NCBI GenBank assembly: GCA_023052935.1
Contig: CM041294.1
Location: 104,626,116 to 104,690,115 of the forward strand
Direction: 5' to 3'
Length of the DNA stretch: 64,000 bases
Source: Piezodorus guildinii
Lineage: Eukaryota > Arthropoda > Insecta > Hemiptera > Pentatomidae
The translations under genes were made by a program, and so were the position numbers. Each line of letters opens with the position of its first letter. Within the stretch, counting starts at the first letter, position 1. Below, piece after piece: positions 12,470 through 24,680 of this stretch. The notes below the pieces were generated by a model. It made no database searches. It was not told the DNA's origin and was given only the letters and a program-made list of their open reading frames with translations.

Positions 12470-12740
12470 TTTTTTTTTTTTGTGCTTAATAATTAGTTGT
12501 TTTATACTTTCCATTAATTGTATTTAATTACTTTACTTTATGGTTTTTCTTCTTCTTTTTTTTTGTACATAGATATGTGTATGCACATACATTTTTATAA
12601 ATTTCTTTCTCTACCTATTTTACCTATGTAAATAATTTAATCTATCTAATGTTTTCTGGCAAGATGTGCTACCTTTATTTGTAAATGGCATGTTACTCTT
12701 AAGGGACTAAGTCCCAAAATAAAAGATATTTTTATTCTAT
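12470..12740 (+). other. Possible LINE 3' UTR remnant
   Basis: 'cttaagggactaagtccc' followed by 'aaaataaaag' near 12700 resembles the 3' end of a non-LTR element. A related string occurs inverted at about 37187-37215. No coding sequence is recognisable upstream, so this is a weak call. Confidence 0.25.
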
Positions 12741-12759
12741 TATAAATTTTTGTTAACGA

Positions 12760-14200
12760 ATCACCATGAATTTGAGCGATCATTTGGATAGCTCAGCGTA
12801 AACACACCCTCAATAACATGAGCATCAAATACCTCCCGGAGTGTGCTAAAAATTAAATATCTGCCACTTTAATATATTATGATGTCATACGCCGAAATTT
12901 CATTGGCAATATGCAATAACCGAAGCAATAGCATAATGTAAATGATAAATTCAAATATAAACCCTCTCGCCGACACACAGATTAAAGAGGTTAGGCAATA
13001 TCTGGGATGGTAATTCAACACTTTGATGAATTCTGAACGAGCTCGATGAAATATTGGAGAATATTTTGCAATATCAATATATATTGCCTCTGTCCCATAT
13101 TTGATAAAGGAATATATTGAACTTAAAACAAGCGGGGCAATACCAATTTTTAGAGTGATTTGAATCTTTTAAAAGTTTAATCAAGTTTTATTAACCTGAC
13201 AAAGCACTATTAATATTACAAGAGCTGCTTTAAAGAGGAGCTGATTAGAAATTGTTCATAAAATATTTAATACTGAATATGTCCGAATAATTAATATTTT
13301 ATTTTAAATCAAACAATAGAATATTATTTAAAAAATAATTTAAGATGTTTTTAGTATAATAAAAATGTTATATATGCATAATTGAAATTTAAAAATTATT
13401 TACCACAAATTGAAACGAGAATGTCAAATAAAATTTAGTAAATTCACAAGAAGTTAAAAAACAAAACTATCATCATTAAATCTAAAAACAAATCTACCAA
13501 TTAAAACATAGAAAGAAGTTAAGTTTTTACAGTGAGTATTATTTTAAAATATTATTTTATAAAATAAGAATAATAAACGTCCTTCTAAACTTTACTGTTT
13601 GATGATATATTATTTTCAGCGAGTACAAAATAGCAACTAAACTCTAAAAAAAAGTATATCTAGTCACATTTTTATTTATTCTAATTGATACTTACATTCA
13701 TACTATTAAACTCATTACATTAACTTATTACTTAATGTAAATGTTATATAAATGACTCGACAAACAATGAAAATCAAAATAATAAGAATAAATCAGATGA
13801 TTCAGAAGTTGGCTAGGGAATCATACAATGAAATAGGAAATTCCCAGAGCAATGAATGAATGCTTAAAGTTCAAGCCTACATATCGACCTAAAGTTAACA
13901 TTTTTTTCAGGAAAACAATAACAATTGAATTAATTAAGAGCTCAGCGAAACCGAACGTTCACTGCTAATATTTTTAGGTTGACCGGAATATATAAGGAAC
14001 TTGGTTTCAAATGAATAAAAAGGAGATTTACGACTATTTTTTTAAATCAAAATAGTATAAATAAATTCTAATATCCATACACTTATCAACGTGTTGGGAA
14101 TTTTTCCATTTCAAAAGAATAGAATTTCCCATCTTTAGAATTGATAAACTACAAAAACGCGTTTTCTTATTCTCTTTGTCTATTGAATTTCATCACCTTA
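12760..14200. other. AT-rich stretch without recognised feature
   Basis: Very AT-rich. I see no ORF, terminal repeat or SINE here. Confidence 0.5.
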
Positions 14201-14442
14201 GTAGAGGTTCGGGTGTCTCAAAAATAATAATATGTGGGCTAGTGGTCAGAAGAGTAGAATGGATGTGGCAGAGTTTCGACTCCAAGATTTAACCGTTTAT
14301 GTCACACGTGAGAAATGTGGTCGGCTGTTGTTATGTTGTTGCCCATCTTGCACCCCCAACTGAAGAAAGATGGATAATTATAGTCGATTTGGTTAAAATA
14401 ATAATCTGTAGGATTTAAGAAGCTGTGGGTATAACAAAGAGG

Positions 14443-14750
14443 TGGAGCCCCTGGCTGAGTGGCTAGCGCGCTGGTCTTTCATGCTAAAGGTTGTGAGTTC
14501 GAATCCCAATTCTGACGGGACTTTTATACGGATGTAATTAAATGGGGATCCACTCTCAGCCTCTCCCCCGAGTATGTGAGACCCGTCAGCAAGATGGTGC
14601 CAATCACAAAATTAGGCGTAGGGAGTGATGACCCTACACTACAAAATGCATCGAGAACCGTGAGTGTAATTTCCTAGGGGATTACACTACGTGGCCCGGT
14701 GGCCTACACGGCCTGTCGTGCCACTGAAAGAAGAGGTACAACAAACAGTT

Positions 14751-14811
<61 letters not shown>
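14443..14811 (+). mobile_element. SINE-B with (AT)n tail
   Basis: The tRNA-like head has an A box ('tggctgagtggc') and B box ('gagttcgaatccc'), as in Ser/Leu-type tRNAs. The body contains 'gtatgtgagacccgtcag' and 'taggcgtagggagtgatg' and ends at 'gtgccactgaa' (about 14728). The 3' tail is a short A-rich link and then an (AT)n tract at 14752-14811, unlike the pure poly(A) tail of the copy at 27568. Confidence 0.85.
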
Positions 14812-14813
<2 letters not shown>

Positions 14814-14829
14814 TATTTATTTTTTTTTG

Positions 14830-15330
14830 TAATCAGTTAAGGGATACGGAAAATGTAGTGCTCCTTTTCCTTTGTCAATGCACAGTCCAGAGCGTCTACT
14901 GTTATCGCAAACTATCCACTTTTCATCACCAGTAACAATTCATCCAATTCCAGAAAAGGGTCGTTTTTGTTTCGGTAAAGAAGTGTAGCCCAAACTTCAT
15001 AACACTGTTTTGGTTTTTTTGGTCGTTAAATGTGTGTAATCCAATTTCCAAGCTTTTTTACCTTTCCGATATCCTTAAGATGACCGTCGAGACGTTTGTT
15101 CTGCTGAGGTTAAGTTACAATGCAAGTTCTGGAACAGTTGTTTTGACCTACGCCCGCAGAACATCGTCATTATTTTCCGAACAACCCGATACTAAAGTGC
15201 CTACACAATTCTATTCACCGAACACCTTCCATGCTCAGAAAAAAATCCTAATGCCACACCTTCGCCTAGGATTCAAACGCCAAACAGTCTTTTCAACGTT
15301 AATTAACTTTCCAGAAATTTAAAGCCACTA
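14830..15330 (-). pseudogene. Mariner-type transposase relic (central part)
   Basis: The minus strand, with frame breaks, gives 'DEKWIVCDNS' near 14900 (the block holding the first catalytic Asp of mariner transposases, TGDEKW-like). It is preceded by 'YRNKNDPFLELDELL' and further upstream 'GHLKDIGKVKKLGNW', which corresponds to the linker before the catalytic domain. Cut-and-paste function is lost: several stops and missing N- and C-terminal parts. Confidence 0.6.
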
Positions 15331-15984
15331 AGCCCGACAAGATTACCCGGCAATTTCAGGATCAAATCACTTCAATTCGACTGATTTAAGCTCTGGGTGT
15401 AAACACCTCAATTTCACGTCCTATAATCTTTAATTCTACAGTGGACTGGAAGTTCTAGAAACGGGCCGGTAATTTCACACAAACATGCTTCTCAAGAAAC
15501 TAAGAATTATTTTTCGAAGTTAGTGACTACGTTTGATACCAGCATAAAACAGAAGGATATACAACTTTTTTTTTTATCTGGTAAGTTACTTGACAATAGT
15601 TCAATAATTAAGTACGAAGTATAACTACAATATTTACTATTAATCCTGAGGATATGAAGTAAGTTTATGAGAAAATAGAAAACAAAAATATAGAGAACAT
15701 AGAACTTATAAAAACTGAACTATAGTTTAACGACAAAATTACATTGCATGTAAAGAAGAAAAAAGTAAGAATATACAAAATATTTTTTAATTGCTTATTA
15801 GATTAACTAAAATCAGTTGCATACGATTTATATATTTCATAGATTAATATCATTTATTTTTCAAATGGTATTATACAATAGAGAAAAAAAGTATAATTTT
15901 TTTTTGGCAACATAGCAATATGATGAGTGCATGTATAGTACATTTATTGTCTCGTAACGTCAAAAATATATTTAACACCGGAAT

Positions 15985-16335
15985 CACCGATAGCAGGGTA
16001 GCTAGCATAACAGCCTCCTATGCCAAAGGTCACGGTTTCAAACCTTGGTCCTAGAATTTTTTAATGAAAGTGAGAAATCCTTAGTTATGCTGGCCTTTGG
16101 AGGGGGCGTTAAAAGGTGGTCCCGAGCAAATTTCCATCCTATATCAACCATACCTCGACATCCTAAAGCAAATAAAAATCCTCTGGAGTAGACGTCTCGA
16201 GGCTGTGCGATGTCAGGTACTCGTTAAAGATCCCCATCCTAATAAACCAGGAAAGGCAAAATTTAGGACTCCCACTGTAGCATCGTCCGATTAGCCATAG
16301 CATCATAAAGTGGCGTTAAATAAATAAAGAAACAA
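15985..16335 (+). mobile_element. SINE-A, full-length but diverged
   Basis: Head at about 15990-16060 ('ggtagctagcataacagc', B box 'cggtttcaaacc'), then the body ('ggagggggcgttaaaagg', 'tactcgttaaagatccc'). The tail at about 16310-16335 has AAAT repeats. An insertion of about 60 bp relative to other copies lies near 16130-16190. Confidence 0.8.
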
Positions 16336-16459
16336 TATATTTTATACCTCATTGTATATTTTAACAGCACCATTATTGAAAGCACTATATGAATAGGAAT
16401 AGTATAAGGAATAACAGGTCTGGCCAATGAGCTCCATGGTTTTGCTGACACATATGCGC

Positions 16460-16800
16460 TGTTTTATTAAAATTTACTATAATCATTTTGCATAAATGCG
16501 GCTAAATTTCGCTGATGAAACGTCGAATTTCATCCGCATTGTGTGCTTAGTGGAATAGACCTTTGACATCAAATCTAGGGAGCCAATACACAGCTAGGAA
16601 ATGTCTGAGGAATTGATTCACGGGCTGTGCGGTATGTGGGGCCTTCTTGTTGAAACCACATGTCGTCAACTTCGGTATCTTGTAATCAGCGACTTTCACT
16701 GCTCGACCAACTTAGTTTTAAAATAAGTATGTTTCGAAGATGTCTCCAGCACAAAATCTAAAATCGGACTACGCAGTAAGACGATGAGGATACACCTGCA
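16460..16800 (-). pseudogene. Tc/mariner-superfamily (IS630-like) transposase relic, C-terminal half
   Basis: Minus-strand frames give 'DMWFQQEGPTYRTAR', matching the D-x-W-Q-Q-D-x-A-x-x-H block around the second catalytic Asp, here degraded to 'QEGPTYRTA'. This is followed by decayed sequence corresponding to 'RFDVNWPPRS'-type text, and by 'DEIRRFISEI', a helix typical near the C-terminus. Stops and shifts are present. It differs from the mariner pieces at 14.8 and 20.4 kb and is probably another family. Confidence 0.55.
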
Positions 16801-17458
16801 CTGCTTCGATATTGATACTAAAATGTCTTGTTTTGAGGACGTGTGTTAAACAATAATAATTGATTCAATCAACTTGAACTTCTCAATCGCTCTCTTCACA
16901 ATTGATTTAGTTAAATAACTAATCCGATCATATTTTGTACAAAAACTTTTATTATTTAAAAAATATTGTTCAACAATAAAAATACGTTATTCGCTCATAT
17001 CTCATCATTAAGAAAGACCGATTTTTGTTTTAATATATTTGTTTAAGATGTTCTATATTACTCTCATGGCTGATTATGGAAATAGTACGATAGCTGAAAG
17101 GCTTCGTGTTAACGATTTCATTTTTATCTCCGCTTTGTTTCCATTATGAATGTTGAAGAATATGACCATACCTAGGTGTTTCTATTTTAAAGGTATAAAT
17201 GTCCCCTCTTTACAAGAATTTTCTTTTGAGGTTGAATCGCAATAAAGATATTTGCTAAAAAGATTTATAAATGCTACCCGTCCCAGGGAATGATAATTGA
17301 TAATATGTGGAGACTGAAATGCAAGAACTGGCAAAGAACACTTGATATAGGAGTTTCGGGGAGGAAAGGACGATTAAAGATAGTGGCCAAAGGCTGCTAG
17401 ATTTTGGAGTGGATAACAATCTACCGATAAGCAAGTCCTGGTTTAACCATAAGACCAT

Positions 17459-17736
17459 GGGATCACTTGTAGCTGGGTGGCTAGCGTAACAGCCTCCCAT
17501 GCTAAAGCTCACGGGTTCAAACACTAGGATTTTTTAATGGGAGTAAAAAATCCTTAGTTACGCCGTCCTTCGGAGGGGACGTTAAAAGGTGGTCCCGAGC
17601 CTGTGCGATGTCAGATACTCGTTAAAGATCCCTATCCTAATAAAACCTGGGTAGGCAAAATTTAGGACTCCCACTGTAGCATCGACCGATTAGCCATAGT
17701 AGCATAAAGTGACGTTAAATAAATAAACAAACAAAC
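17459..17736 (+). mobile_element. SINE-A with 14-bp target-site duplication
   Basis: Complete copy: head 'gggatcacttgtagctggg', B box 'cacgggttcaaac', a small deletion after the head, body, and a tail of AAAT/AAAC repeats. It is flanked by the perfect direct repeat 'aaccataagaccat' at 17445-17458 and 17737-17750, so both ends are defined. The well-preserved repeat argues for relatively recent insertion. Confidence 0.93.
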
Positions 17737-18539
17737 AACCATAAGACCATCCAGAATATTAAATTTGAAGGAGAAGGTCACAATTTCTCAAGCATAATAG
17801 ATTACTTCATTTATGAGGAGGAGCTGAGCACACATAAACAATGTTATTTATTAATCACTGTTTGTTTCCTTCTATTCGTAACGCAACCGTCATCATCATC
17901 TCTAAGGTCAATTATCGAAAATTATGCAAAAGATATTAAAAAAAAAGTTCAATGATTTTTCTTGAAGGAGAAAATATTTTGTCATTGGGAGCCTCCATCA
18001 TCCATTCTTTATAGCGGTGATAAGCCCAAGTCAAGAACAGTCTGAGTGAATGGAAGAACAGTCTGCCCAGTTTTCATAAATTAGAAATGTGAGAATAGAA
18101 GAAGCCGACGAGAGGCTGAGCAAAAGGGATGGGGACAGAGATATATAAAGTACGAGAATCCAATAACATGGGGTTGAAAATCTTTTGAGTTTTACTCATA
18201 TAATTTGTACAAGGCATTGTCCTTTTCACATAAGATTATATTATATTCTACGTTTAAATTGACGGATAAAAACGAGCTGGCGCTCTATGTTTACAACCGT
18301 TACCTACGTGCACTTAAACATAAGTATTCATGGAGCTGCTAGTTAATGCAAACTAGAAGAGGGCATGTTGGAGGAGAGAGGGGATGTCACGCAGATGACA
18401 GAATTGAATTTTACCTCCGGGACCCGGCGACTACCTCACTCCTGGGGCCTACTTACAACTGCCACTCAGTCAAGTGCTCAGTTCACTAAAAGTCTATACT
18501 CTTGTTGACAAGCAGTTTTTTCGTCCTTTCATTTTTAAC

Positions 18540-18840
18540 GTAAATTGGTAAAAAACTGGGAAATACTCGGGTGTACAGCTGTGTTATTTGGAAGTCGAAA
18601 CACACCATTATCCTCTACAGGCCCATAAATACGCCTTAGGATCTTCCTTTCGAACCTGTCAATGCGGTAAGCTGATGCATTGCTCAAAGTCTAGGTTTTG
18701 GATGCATATGTACGTGTAACAAGGGTCGGACGAGCGTTCTATACAATCTGGGTTTGGTTGTTCGACTGAGCAGTCTACTTCTGAATACGTCAGATAGGAT
18801 GAATTTGATGTCATTATCGCATAACTCTTTTCTGCTTTGT
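18540..18840 (-). pseudogene. Non-LTR RT C-terminal relic
   Basis: Minus strand, with frame breaks: 'LYRTLVRPLL', then 'RIDRFERKILRRIYGPVED', then 'GVFRLPNN'. The 'FERK(I/V)LR(K/R)I(F/Y)GP' block is also seen in the RT pseudogene at 23366-24680 and the fragment at 56085. It marks the thumb/connection region of the proteins often annotated as endonuclease-reverse transcriptase in insects. Confidence 0.6.
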
Positions 18841-19009
18841 TAACCACATCCCGTCCATCATGTTTCTTGAATGGCTGCAATATCCATGCTTATTCAAGAT
18901 AATCGATCCTTCTTTTAATTAATTTTATTCTCTTCTACTGTTTATCAGTTCAGAGGATCTTGCTTATGCGAGCGCCTCTGCCATGGACCAACTGCCCACT
19001 TTAATAGAA

Positions 19010-19290
19010 AAAATATTAACACATAATGCAAATAGATAAAAGACATGAATCAGACTTGTGGAGAATATACCCAATGGCAGCACTACAGTAAATATTCTTA
19101 ACGAGGAGCCCACGGGGACATCTTTTCACACGCCTATGATAGAAAATAGTAGGTTAGAGTGGGGAAGGAGTTTACATGGAAGGAGAAATATATAGTTCCG
19201 ACCAGGTCAGCAATTTAAAGAACAGTGAGGCCTATATGGATGAGTTTATTCGTGACAAAGTTAAGAGCGTTCAGGATTTTAGATTGACCA
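19010..19290 (-). mobile_element. J2 jockey-like 3' fragment, decayed
   Basis: Contains the J2 blocks 'aatggcagcact', 'agtggggaaggagttt', 'atggatgagtttattcgtga' and 'aggattttagattg' on the plus strand, that is a minus-strand element. It is truncated before the ELWGS block. Confidence 0.6.
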
Positions 19291-19493
19291 AATAAAAGCA
19301 AAATTAGAAGTTAGAATTTCTCGTTAAAAAACAAAACAAAAAATTGATGAAACTTTCTGTAGATAATGGAAATAGAAGGAAACATGATTATCATGCCATA
19401 TATAAATTATTTAATGGACTAAAATTTCTTAGGTCGATCATGGTTAAATCACAAATAATAAAGAAGAAAATGTTCCTCTCATTTATTTCAAGT

Positions 19494-19802
19494 TTTTTCA
19501 TTCATTTAACGTCACTTTGTGCTACTGCGGCTAATCGGCCGATGGTAAAGTGTAACTTGTTATGTTGCCTATTTAGATTTAATCAGTAGAGAGATCTCAA
19601 ACGAGTAACTGACGTTGCACAGGTTCGGTACTACCATTTTACGTCTTCTTCAAAGGATGGCATAAAAAAGATAAAGACTTCCTATCCAAAAACCCTATGG
19701 CTATCCAATTGGAATGAACCTTAGATACCATTAATAATTATATCAATAATTACCTTAGGCATAGAAGTCTGTCATGCTAGCCGTTACAGCACAGTTGGCC
19801 CC
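19494..19802 (-). mobile_element. SINE-A, diverged, with internal insertion
   Basis: Minus-strand copy. Tail side at about 19500 ('aacgtcactttgtgctac'), body to about 19690, then about 60 bp of unrelated sequence, then the head ('catgctagccgttacagc') ending near 19800. The head and body are recognisable, but many substitutions are present. Confidence 0.65.
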
Positions 19803-20401
19803 TCATTTAATCCTTTATTTATTTTTAAAATGGCTTGTAAATGGTGAAAAATAGCGTTAACTATAATACAATATAACATCGGATATAAACCATAACAGTT
19901 GAATTAGTGCCATGAAAAAAATCCTTCTAATCACTTAAATTTTTATTCATGAAGATTAAGATATCAGATTCTACGAGCACGCACCATTATTACAACTCAT
20001 ACAGTTGAAAACCACCTCTCCATTCTAGTAATAGCTCTACTCGACAAGTATTTTCTGATTTCGTTTTCTATACGAAAGCACTAACTTAATAACTGTTCTT
20101 TATCTTAAGCCTTGGGTTTTAATTAAGCAAAGTAGAAGATGAATGAAAAAAGAGAAACGAGAGATAATATGAAGTCTTCAGATGCATCAGTATTTTTTAA
20201 CTAAGACTGTAATTATTAAGAGTTAATGAAGAGTATAATAGTGAATATAAAAAAAAAAATTAGCAAAATATAAGTAAAGTACTCTTTTAAAAAAGTCAGA
20301 AATACTGTACTTTTCAATAAGTTAAAATTTCTAACGATAATCTTCATTAAAAGTAAAATTAACAAATTATTGGGTTGTGTCACATGAAATTCCGTTTTCA
20401 A

Positions 20402-20860
20402 GGTAAAGGATTTTTATTAAAAATACGATATGAAAACAAGATAATTTTATTCGAAGTATTTACCTTCTTTTTCTACACAATTTTCCCAACGTGACACTAA
20501 CTTTTTTATCCCCGAACTGAAAAACTCTGAGCTTTGAAGTGAAACAAAAAATGAAAACGCACTTTTCACTTGATCATCATTTTCAAAAAGTTTTCCTTTG
20601 ACGAAGTTGTCTAAATTATAATCATGTGGTAATCTGTTGGAAAAAAGTCGGGAGAATATGGTGGGTGCGAAAGAACTTCGTAGCCCAGTTCTTTCAATTT
20701 TTGCACGGTATGTTTTGAAACATGAGGTCTTGCTGCCGCTCAGTGAGATCATGAGGTACTCATGTATCGAGCTTTTTTACTTTCCCAATACACTTTAAAT
20801 GTTTGGAAACGGTAGATGCACTTGCATTAAGTTGTGCAAAACGGATTCCGAGAAAGTTGA
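20402..20860 (-). pseudogene. Mariner transposase with internal deletion of the catalytic core
   Basis: On the minus strand an N-proximal segment ('HLKCIGKVKKLDT', then 'VPHDLTERQQ') is followed, with shifts, directly by the C-terminal block. That block contains 'LDNFVKGKLFENDDQVKSAF' and 'IKKLVSRWENCVEKEGKYF', ending at a stop at 20447. In intact mariners these parts are separated by the two first catalytic Asp blocks, which are absent here. Such deletion derivatives cannot transpose themselves. The C-terminal peptide is well preserved. The right side abuts a LINE fragment at about 20845, where one insertion likely interrupted the other. Confidence 0.75.
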
Positions 20861-21035
20861 TGTTCGCTGATCCGACTGGTAGGCGTCCGAAAGGTAGGCC
20901 GAAGCGTCGATGGGAGGATTATGTTAAGGCTGGTCTCAGGGGCCTGGGCTTGAGTGGTTAGCATTGGACGAGTCTGTGTAGGCGGATTTTCGTGGTATCG
21001 GCATCGAACCTTCGGGTTAGCTAAGCCTATTATTA
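20845..21035 (+). mobile_element. Strongly 5'-truncated LINE, same family as 23366-24680
   Basis: About 165 bp align closely with the 3' end of the RT pseudogene at 24512-24677 ('gatccgactggtaggcgtcc', 'ggtaggccgaagcg', 'cattggacgagt'). After the stop region it continues through 'cgaaccttcgggttagc' into a (TAT)n tail at about 21029-21046. The 23.4 kb copy lacks this 3' UTR. A microsatellite tail instead of poly(A) is common for several non-LTR clades. Confidence 0.8.
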
Positions 21036-21279
21036 TTATTATTGCTAACTAGCTGATCGGCTTAGCTAAAAAACTAAGAAGCTAGTGTTGGGAAAAAGGG
21101 CGGCTATTGCATTTACTAGCAGCCTCAACCCAGTCGTTAATATGAATAGCTGAACCTTCTGTCGATTTGTGTATTTCCGTCGAGGGTAAATAATAATAGA
21201 CAGAAAAAAACAATAAAACATATATTAATTAATATATAACCGAAATATATGATTTATGTATGTACGATCGACGATTCGG

Positions 21280-21392
21280 GATTACTTGTAGCTAGATTTT
21301 TGAATGGGAGTAAAACATCCAAAGTTATGCCGACCTTCGGAGGGGACGTTAAAAGGTGGTCCCGAGCCTGTGCGATGTCAGGTACTCGCACC
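21280..21392 (+). mobile_element. SINE-A fragment with internal deletion
   Basis: 'gggattacttgtagctag' (head start) jumps to 'atgggagtaaaacatcc', then 'ggaggggacgttaaaagg' and 'tgtgcgatgtcaggtactcg', where it stops abruptly at about 21390. The tRNA-like head is mostly deleted. Confidence 0.75.
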
Positions 21393-21412
21393 TTTCGTTT
21401 CCGCCCGGGAGT

Positions 21413-21425
21413 TACCACACACACA

Positions 21426-21456
<31 letters not shown>

Positions 21457-21481
21457 CCCACACACACATATACATACACAC
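21413..21481. repeat. (CA)n microsatellite
   Basis: CA repeats with short interruptions, immediately beside the family R head at 21482-21605. Open frames here are low-complexity artefacts. Confidence 0.9.
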
Positions 21482-21605
21482 TCACAGACCTTTTTACAGC
21501 ACTTGGTTATTTGGACTCAAGGGACCCTAAAACGTGTATTTCCGTTGAAAAATGGAATTCGACAATTTTCACGATCGCAATACTTTCCCTTACTACATAT
21601 AGAAA
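21482..21605 (-). repeat. Family R head fragment
   Basis: The plus strand reads 'cacttggttatttggactca', 'cctaaaacgtgtatttccgt', 'cgatcgcaatactttccc' and 'ttactacatata', the inverse of the R heads at about 31375 and 48768. It ends in the (CA)n tract, as the other copies run into TG tracts. Confidence 0.7.
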
Positions 21606-21639
21606 GTGAAAGTAAAAATGGATGAACTTTTAGAAAAAC

Positions 21640-23365
21640 ATAAAATATTTTGATAATAGGAAAATAACCCGAAACGTAGAAAAACTATGAAATAGAATGT
21701 TAAGGAGGAAGGAGAAGATAAGGAGTGCTTTTTTGAGTGTGAAATAATAAATAAAACTTCCTTAAAAATTATACAAGAAACAAATAAACAAAATAAAACA
21801 GATAAAGCTAGTAGTAGATAGTAGCGACACCCAGGAATGCAATTTAAGCATTCTAATTTTGATATTACTTTGACTGTTTTACTACTTCTATCATCAATTG
21901 TTTGATAATTGGTCTAAACGTAACATTACAGTTTTGAAATAATGATATCATAAGTTAAAAGAAAAAATTAACATTCAGATATGAACAATAATGAAAAAAA
22001 ATATAAACATATCCAGATTCAATTTCGCAATACAACCATTATTCTTTATTTGGATCTTTATTTATTACCATTATTTTGTAGGTTGGAATAAGCAGTCGAT
22101 AACCGATCAGTATGGATAGAGAAAAATCTCCAGTTATCCTAGCCTATATATGGTGATCACCTTGTGAGAGGGGGACCATATGTTTGATGAAGAGAGAGGA
22201 ATATATGATACCGGAAGGGTGGTATGTTTACCCTCAGCCCCTTACATATCTCTCACATTTCCCCCAGGTATGGAGAAATTTCGTTTCCCAGCAAACCTGT
22301 TCTTGTCCTGAGTAGGAAGGAAAATGTTATATCAAGATATTATGTCAACCGAGGGGAAGGAACACTGCTTCTCCAAAACACGGTTTTGGTGTTCACAATT
22401 CATCGTTTCAGGTTATGCATTCAGGTGAACGAAATTCGAAAACATGATAAATAAGTTAACTTTAATTTAACGCTCTTTATGCTTTTATGCTCTATTTGTA
22501 ACTATGTTGCTTCATTATGATATATTCATAAAATTAATTTTAATAGTTCCTCACTTCAATCTATTCGAATCTGTCAGGTAGTAAAATCTAAATGCACTCA
22601 AAGTTTCTCCTGAAAATTGTACAGGGACTTACTGATAGCTACCTCAAGATACTGAGCCAGCCACACATTATAAGCAATGGCTGAGGAAAACCACATAGGT
22701 TAATTAATTAATTAAAACAAAATGAGGCTTTGAAAAAGGGACAGAAACATTGTCTAGTAACATCCTTAACAACATGCTCACCATATTAATAATTTTTTAA
22801 ACACAATCAGATATTCAGAGCTCTATTTCACAATATTATATGATGACTAAAATCTTTCTTAAAATACCAAAACACATATTAAAATTATAATCCGAATTCT
22901 TATGAAACTGTAGGAAAGAAAGAATGCTTTGATCTGACAATCAAAGTTGACAGGAAATGTCAATTCATTAAATGTCACCAACAACAATCATGATATTCAG
23001 AAATGCCATCACGAATAAACATCCAGATAGGTCACAATCAGATGAACTATTGTACTATAAATATTTACAAGTATACCTTTACATATCTGACGAGAGCATT
23101 CAACAACTTTCACATACCTTAATACAAGAAATCAATTATAAGAATCTTAAATTAAACAAACATAAAAGTACATCGAGTTACAATGTAATCCGTTCTCTTT
23201 AGATCAAATAATAGAACAAACTTATCAAATGCAACAATCCCTAAAGACTATACCGTTTAACGGTTTACTTCCTACGTCTATATGCTCGATAATATTCTAT
23301 TTAAAATCGCAAACTTTAAAACAGTATAATATAGAATTATACTTTTGCTATGATTTCTATTATCA
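21640..23365. other. No recognised feature
   Basis: AT-rich, with one GC-richer block at about 22080-22440 that I cannot classify. No protein patterns are recognised before the RT pseudogene begins. Confidence 0.4.
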
Positions 23366-24680
23366 ATACTTATTCCGATTCACAAAAAAGGACCGAGGTC
23401 GAATTGTAACAACTATCGTGGGATCTCACTTCCTCCGGTATGCTATAAAATATTCTCGTCAATTCTAACAAGTCGAATCACGGAATACGCTGAGGAAATT
23501 ATCGGAGATTATCAATGTGGTTTTAGGCGGAATAGCTCGACTATTGACCAAATATTTTCCTTACGTCGAATATTAGAGAAAAAATTGGAATACAACGGTG
23601 TAGTCCATCAACTTTATATCGATTTTAAAAAGGCTTATGATTCAATAGACCGTCAGAAGCTATATAACATCATGATTGAACAGGGAATACCTAGAAAGTT
23701 AGTAAACCTAGTAGAGATGTGTTTGTCGGAAACATTCCATAAAGTTAGAATCGGTCATAATTACTCCGAGAGATTTGAGGTGTGATCGGTTTTGAAACAG
23801 GGTGACTCCCTTTCACCTGTGTTATTTAATATAGCTTTAGAATATGTCATAGAAAAGGTGATGTGTACCGAGAAAGGCTTGAATATGGGTGACAAGATTC
23901 CGGTTTTGGGGTATGCCGATGATTTGGTACTACTAGGTGAAGACACGGAAACCATACAACTAAATACAAGTGTGTTAGTAAAAACCGGTAAAGAAATAGG
24001 ACTCGAATTAAATACCGATACGAGGAAGTATATGATTAGTAGCAGAAACAATGTCGATCTTGGTGATATTGATGTATCAGGTCATACTTTTGAACACGTA
24101 GAGAAATTGAAGTAATTAGGTTCAATTATAACTAGAAAAAATGAAATCCAGGAAGAAATAAAGTCCCGGTTAAAGGTGGGAAATGCGTGTTATTATTCAG
24201 TTGCTAAGTTACTTAGTTCGCGGCTTCTATCTAAAAACTTAAAGATTAGAATTTATAAAACTATTATTCTTCCAACGGTTCTTTACGGATGTGAAACGTG
24301 GCCGCTTACTTTGAAGGATGAACAACGGCTTAAGGTTTTCGAAAATAGGGTAATGCGTAAAATATTTGGTCCGAAGAGAGATGAGGCCACTGGAGAGTTT
24401 AGAAGGTTGCACAACGCGGAATTGCGGAACTTGCATCCTGGGAATATAATTGAGCTGATTGCATCGCGGAGACTCAAATGGGCGAGTAAAGTTGTTGGGC
24501 TCGATGACGAGCGGATTCCGAGAAAGTTGGTATTTGCTGATCCGACTGGTAGGCGTCCGAAAGGTAGGCCGAAGCGGGGATGGGAGGATTGCGTTAAGGC
24601 TGATCTCGGGAGCTTGGGCTTGAATGGTGAACATTGGACGAGTATGTGTAGGCGGAATTTGGTGGTATCGGCATGATTTC
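23366..24680 (+). pseudogene. Non-LTR reverse transcriptase, one frame with two nonsense codons
   Basis: A single plus-strand frame runs from about 23372 to the stop at 24674-24676 and would encode about 435 residues of RT. Blocks in order are 'NNYRGISLPPVCYKIFSSIL', 'GDYQCGFRRNSSTIDQIF', 'QLYIDFKKAYDSIDRQKL' (first catalytic Asp), 'KQGDSLSPVLFNIALEYVI', 'LGYADDLVLLGED' (YADD), 'YGCETWPLTLKDEQRL', 'FENRVMRKIFGPKRDE' and a basic 'PTGRRPKGRPKRGWED' tail. TGA at 23783-23785 and TAA at 24113-24115 interrupt it without any frameshift. The endonuclease part is missing (5' truncation near 23365), as is the 3' UTR. The type is often annotated endonuclease-reverse transcriptase; the clade is unresolved. 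Confidence 0.85.

Noticed and set aside
14443..14520. SINE-B head as a functional tRNA gene
   Set aside because: The head has A and B boxes, but it continues into a SINE body present in several copies, and the acceptor arm does not pair into a complete tRNA.
21249..21625. Several overlapping open frames on both strands around the CA repeat
   Set aside because: Products are His/Thr or Val/Cys low-complexity runs encoded by the microsatellite.
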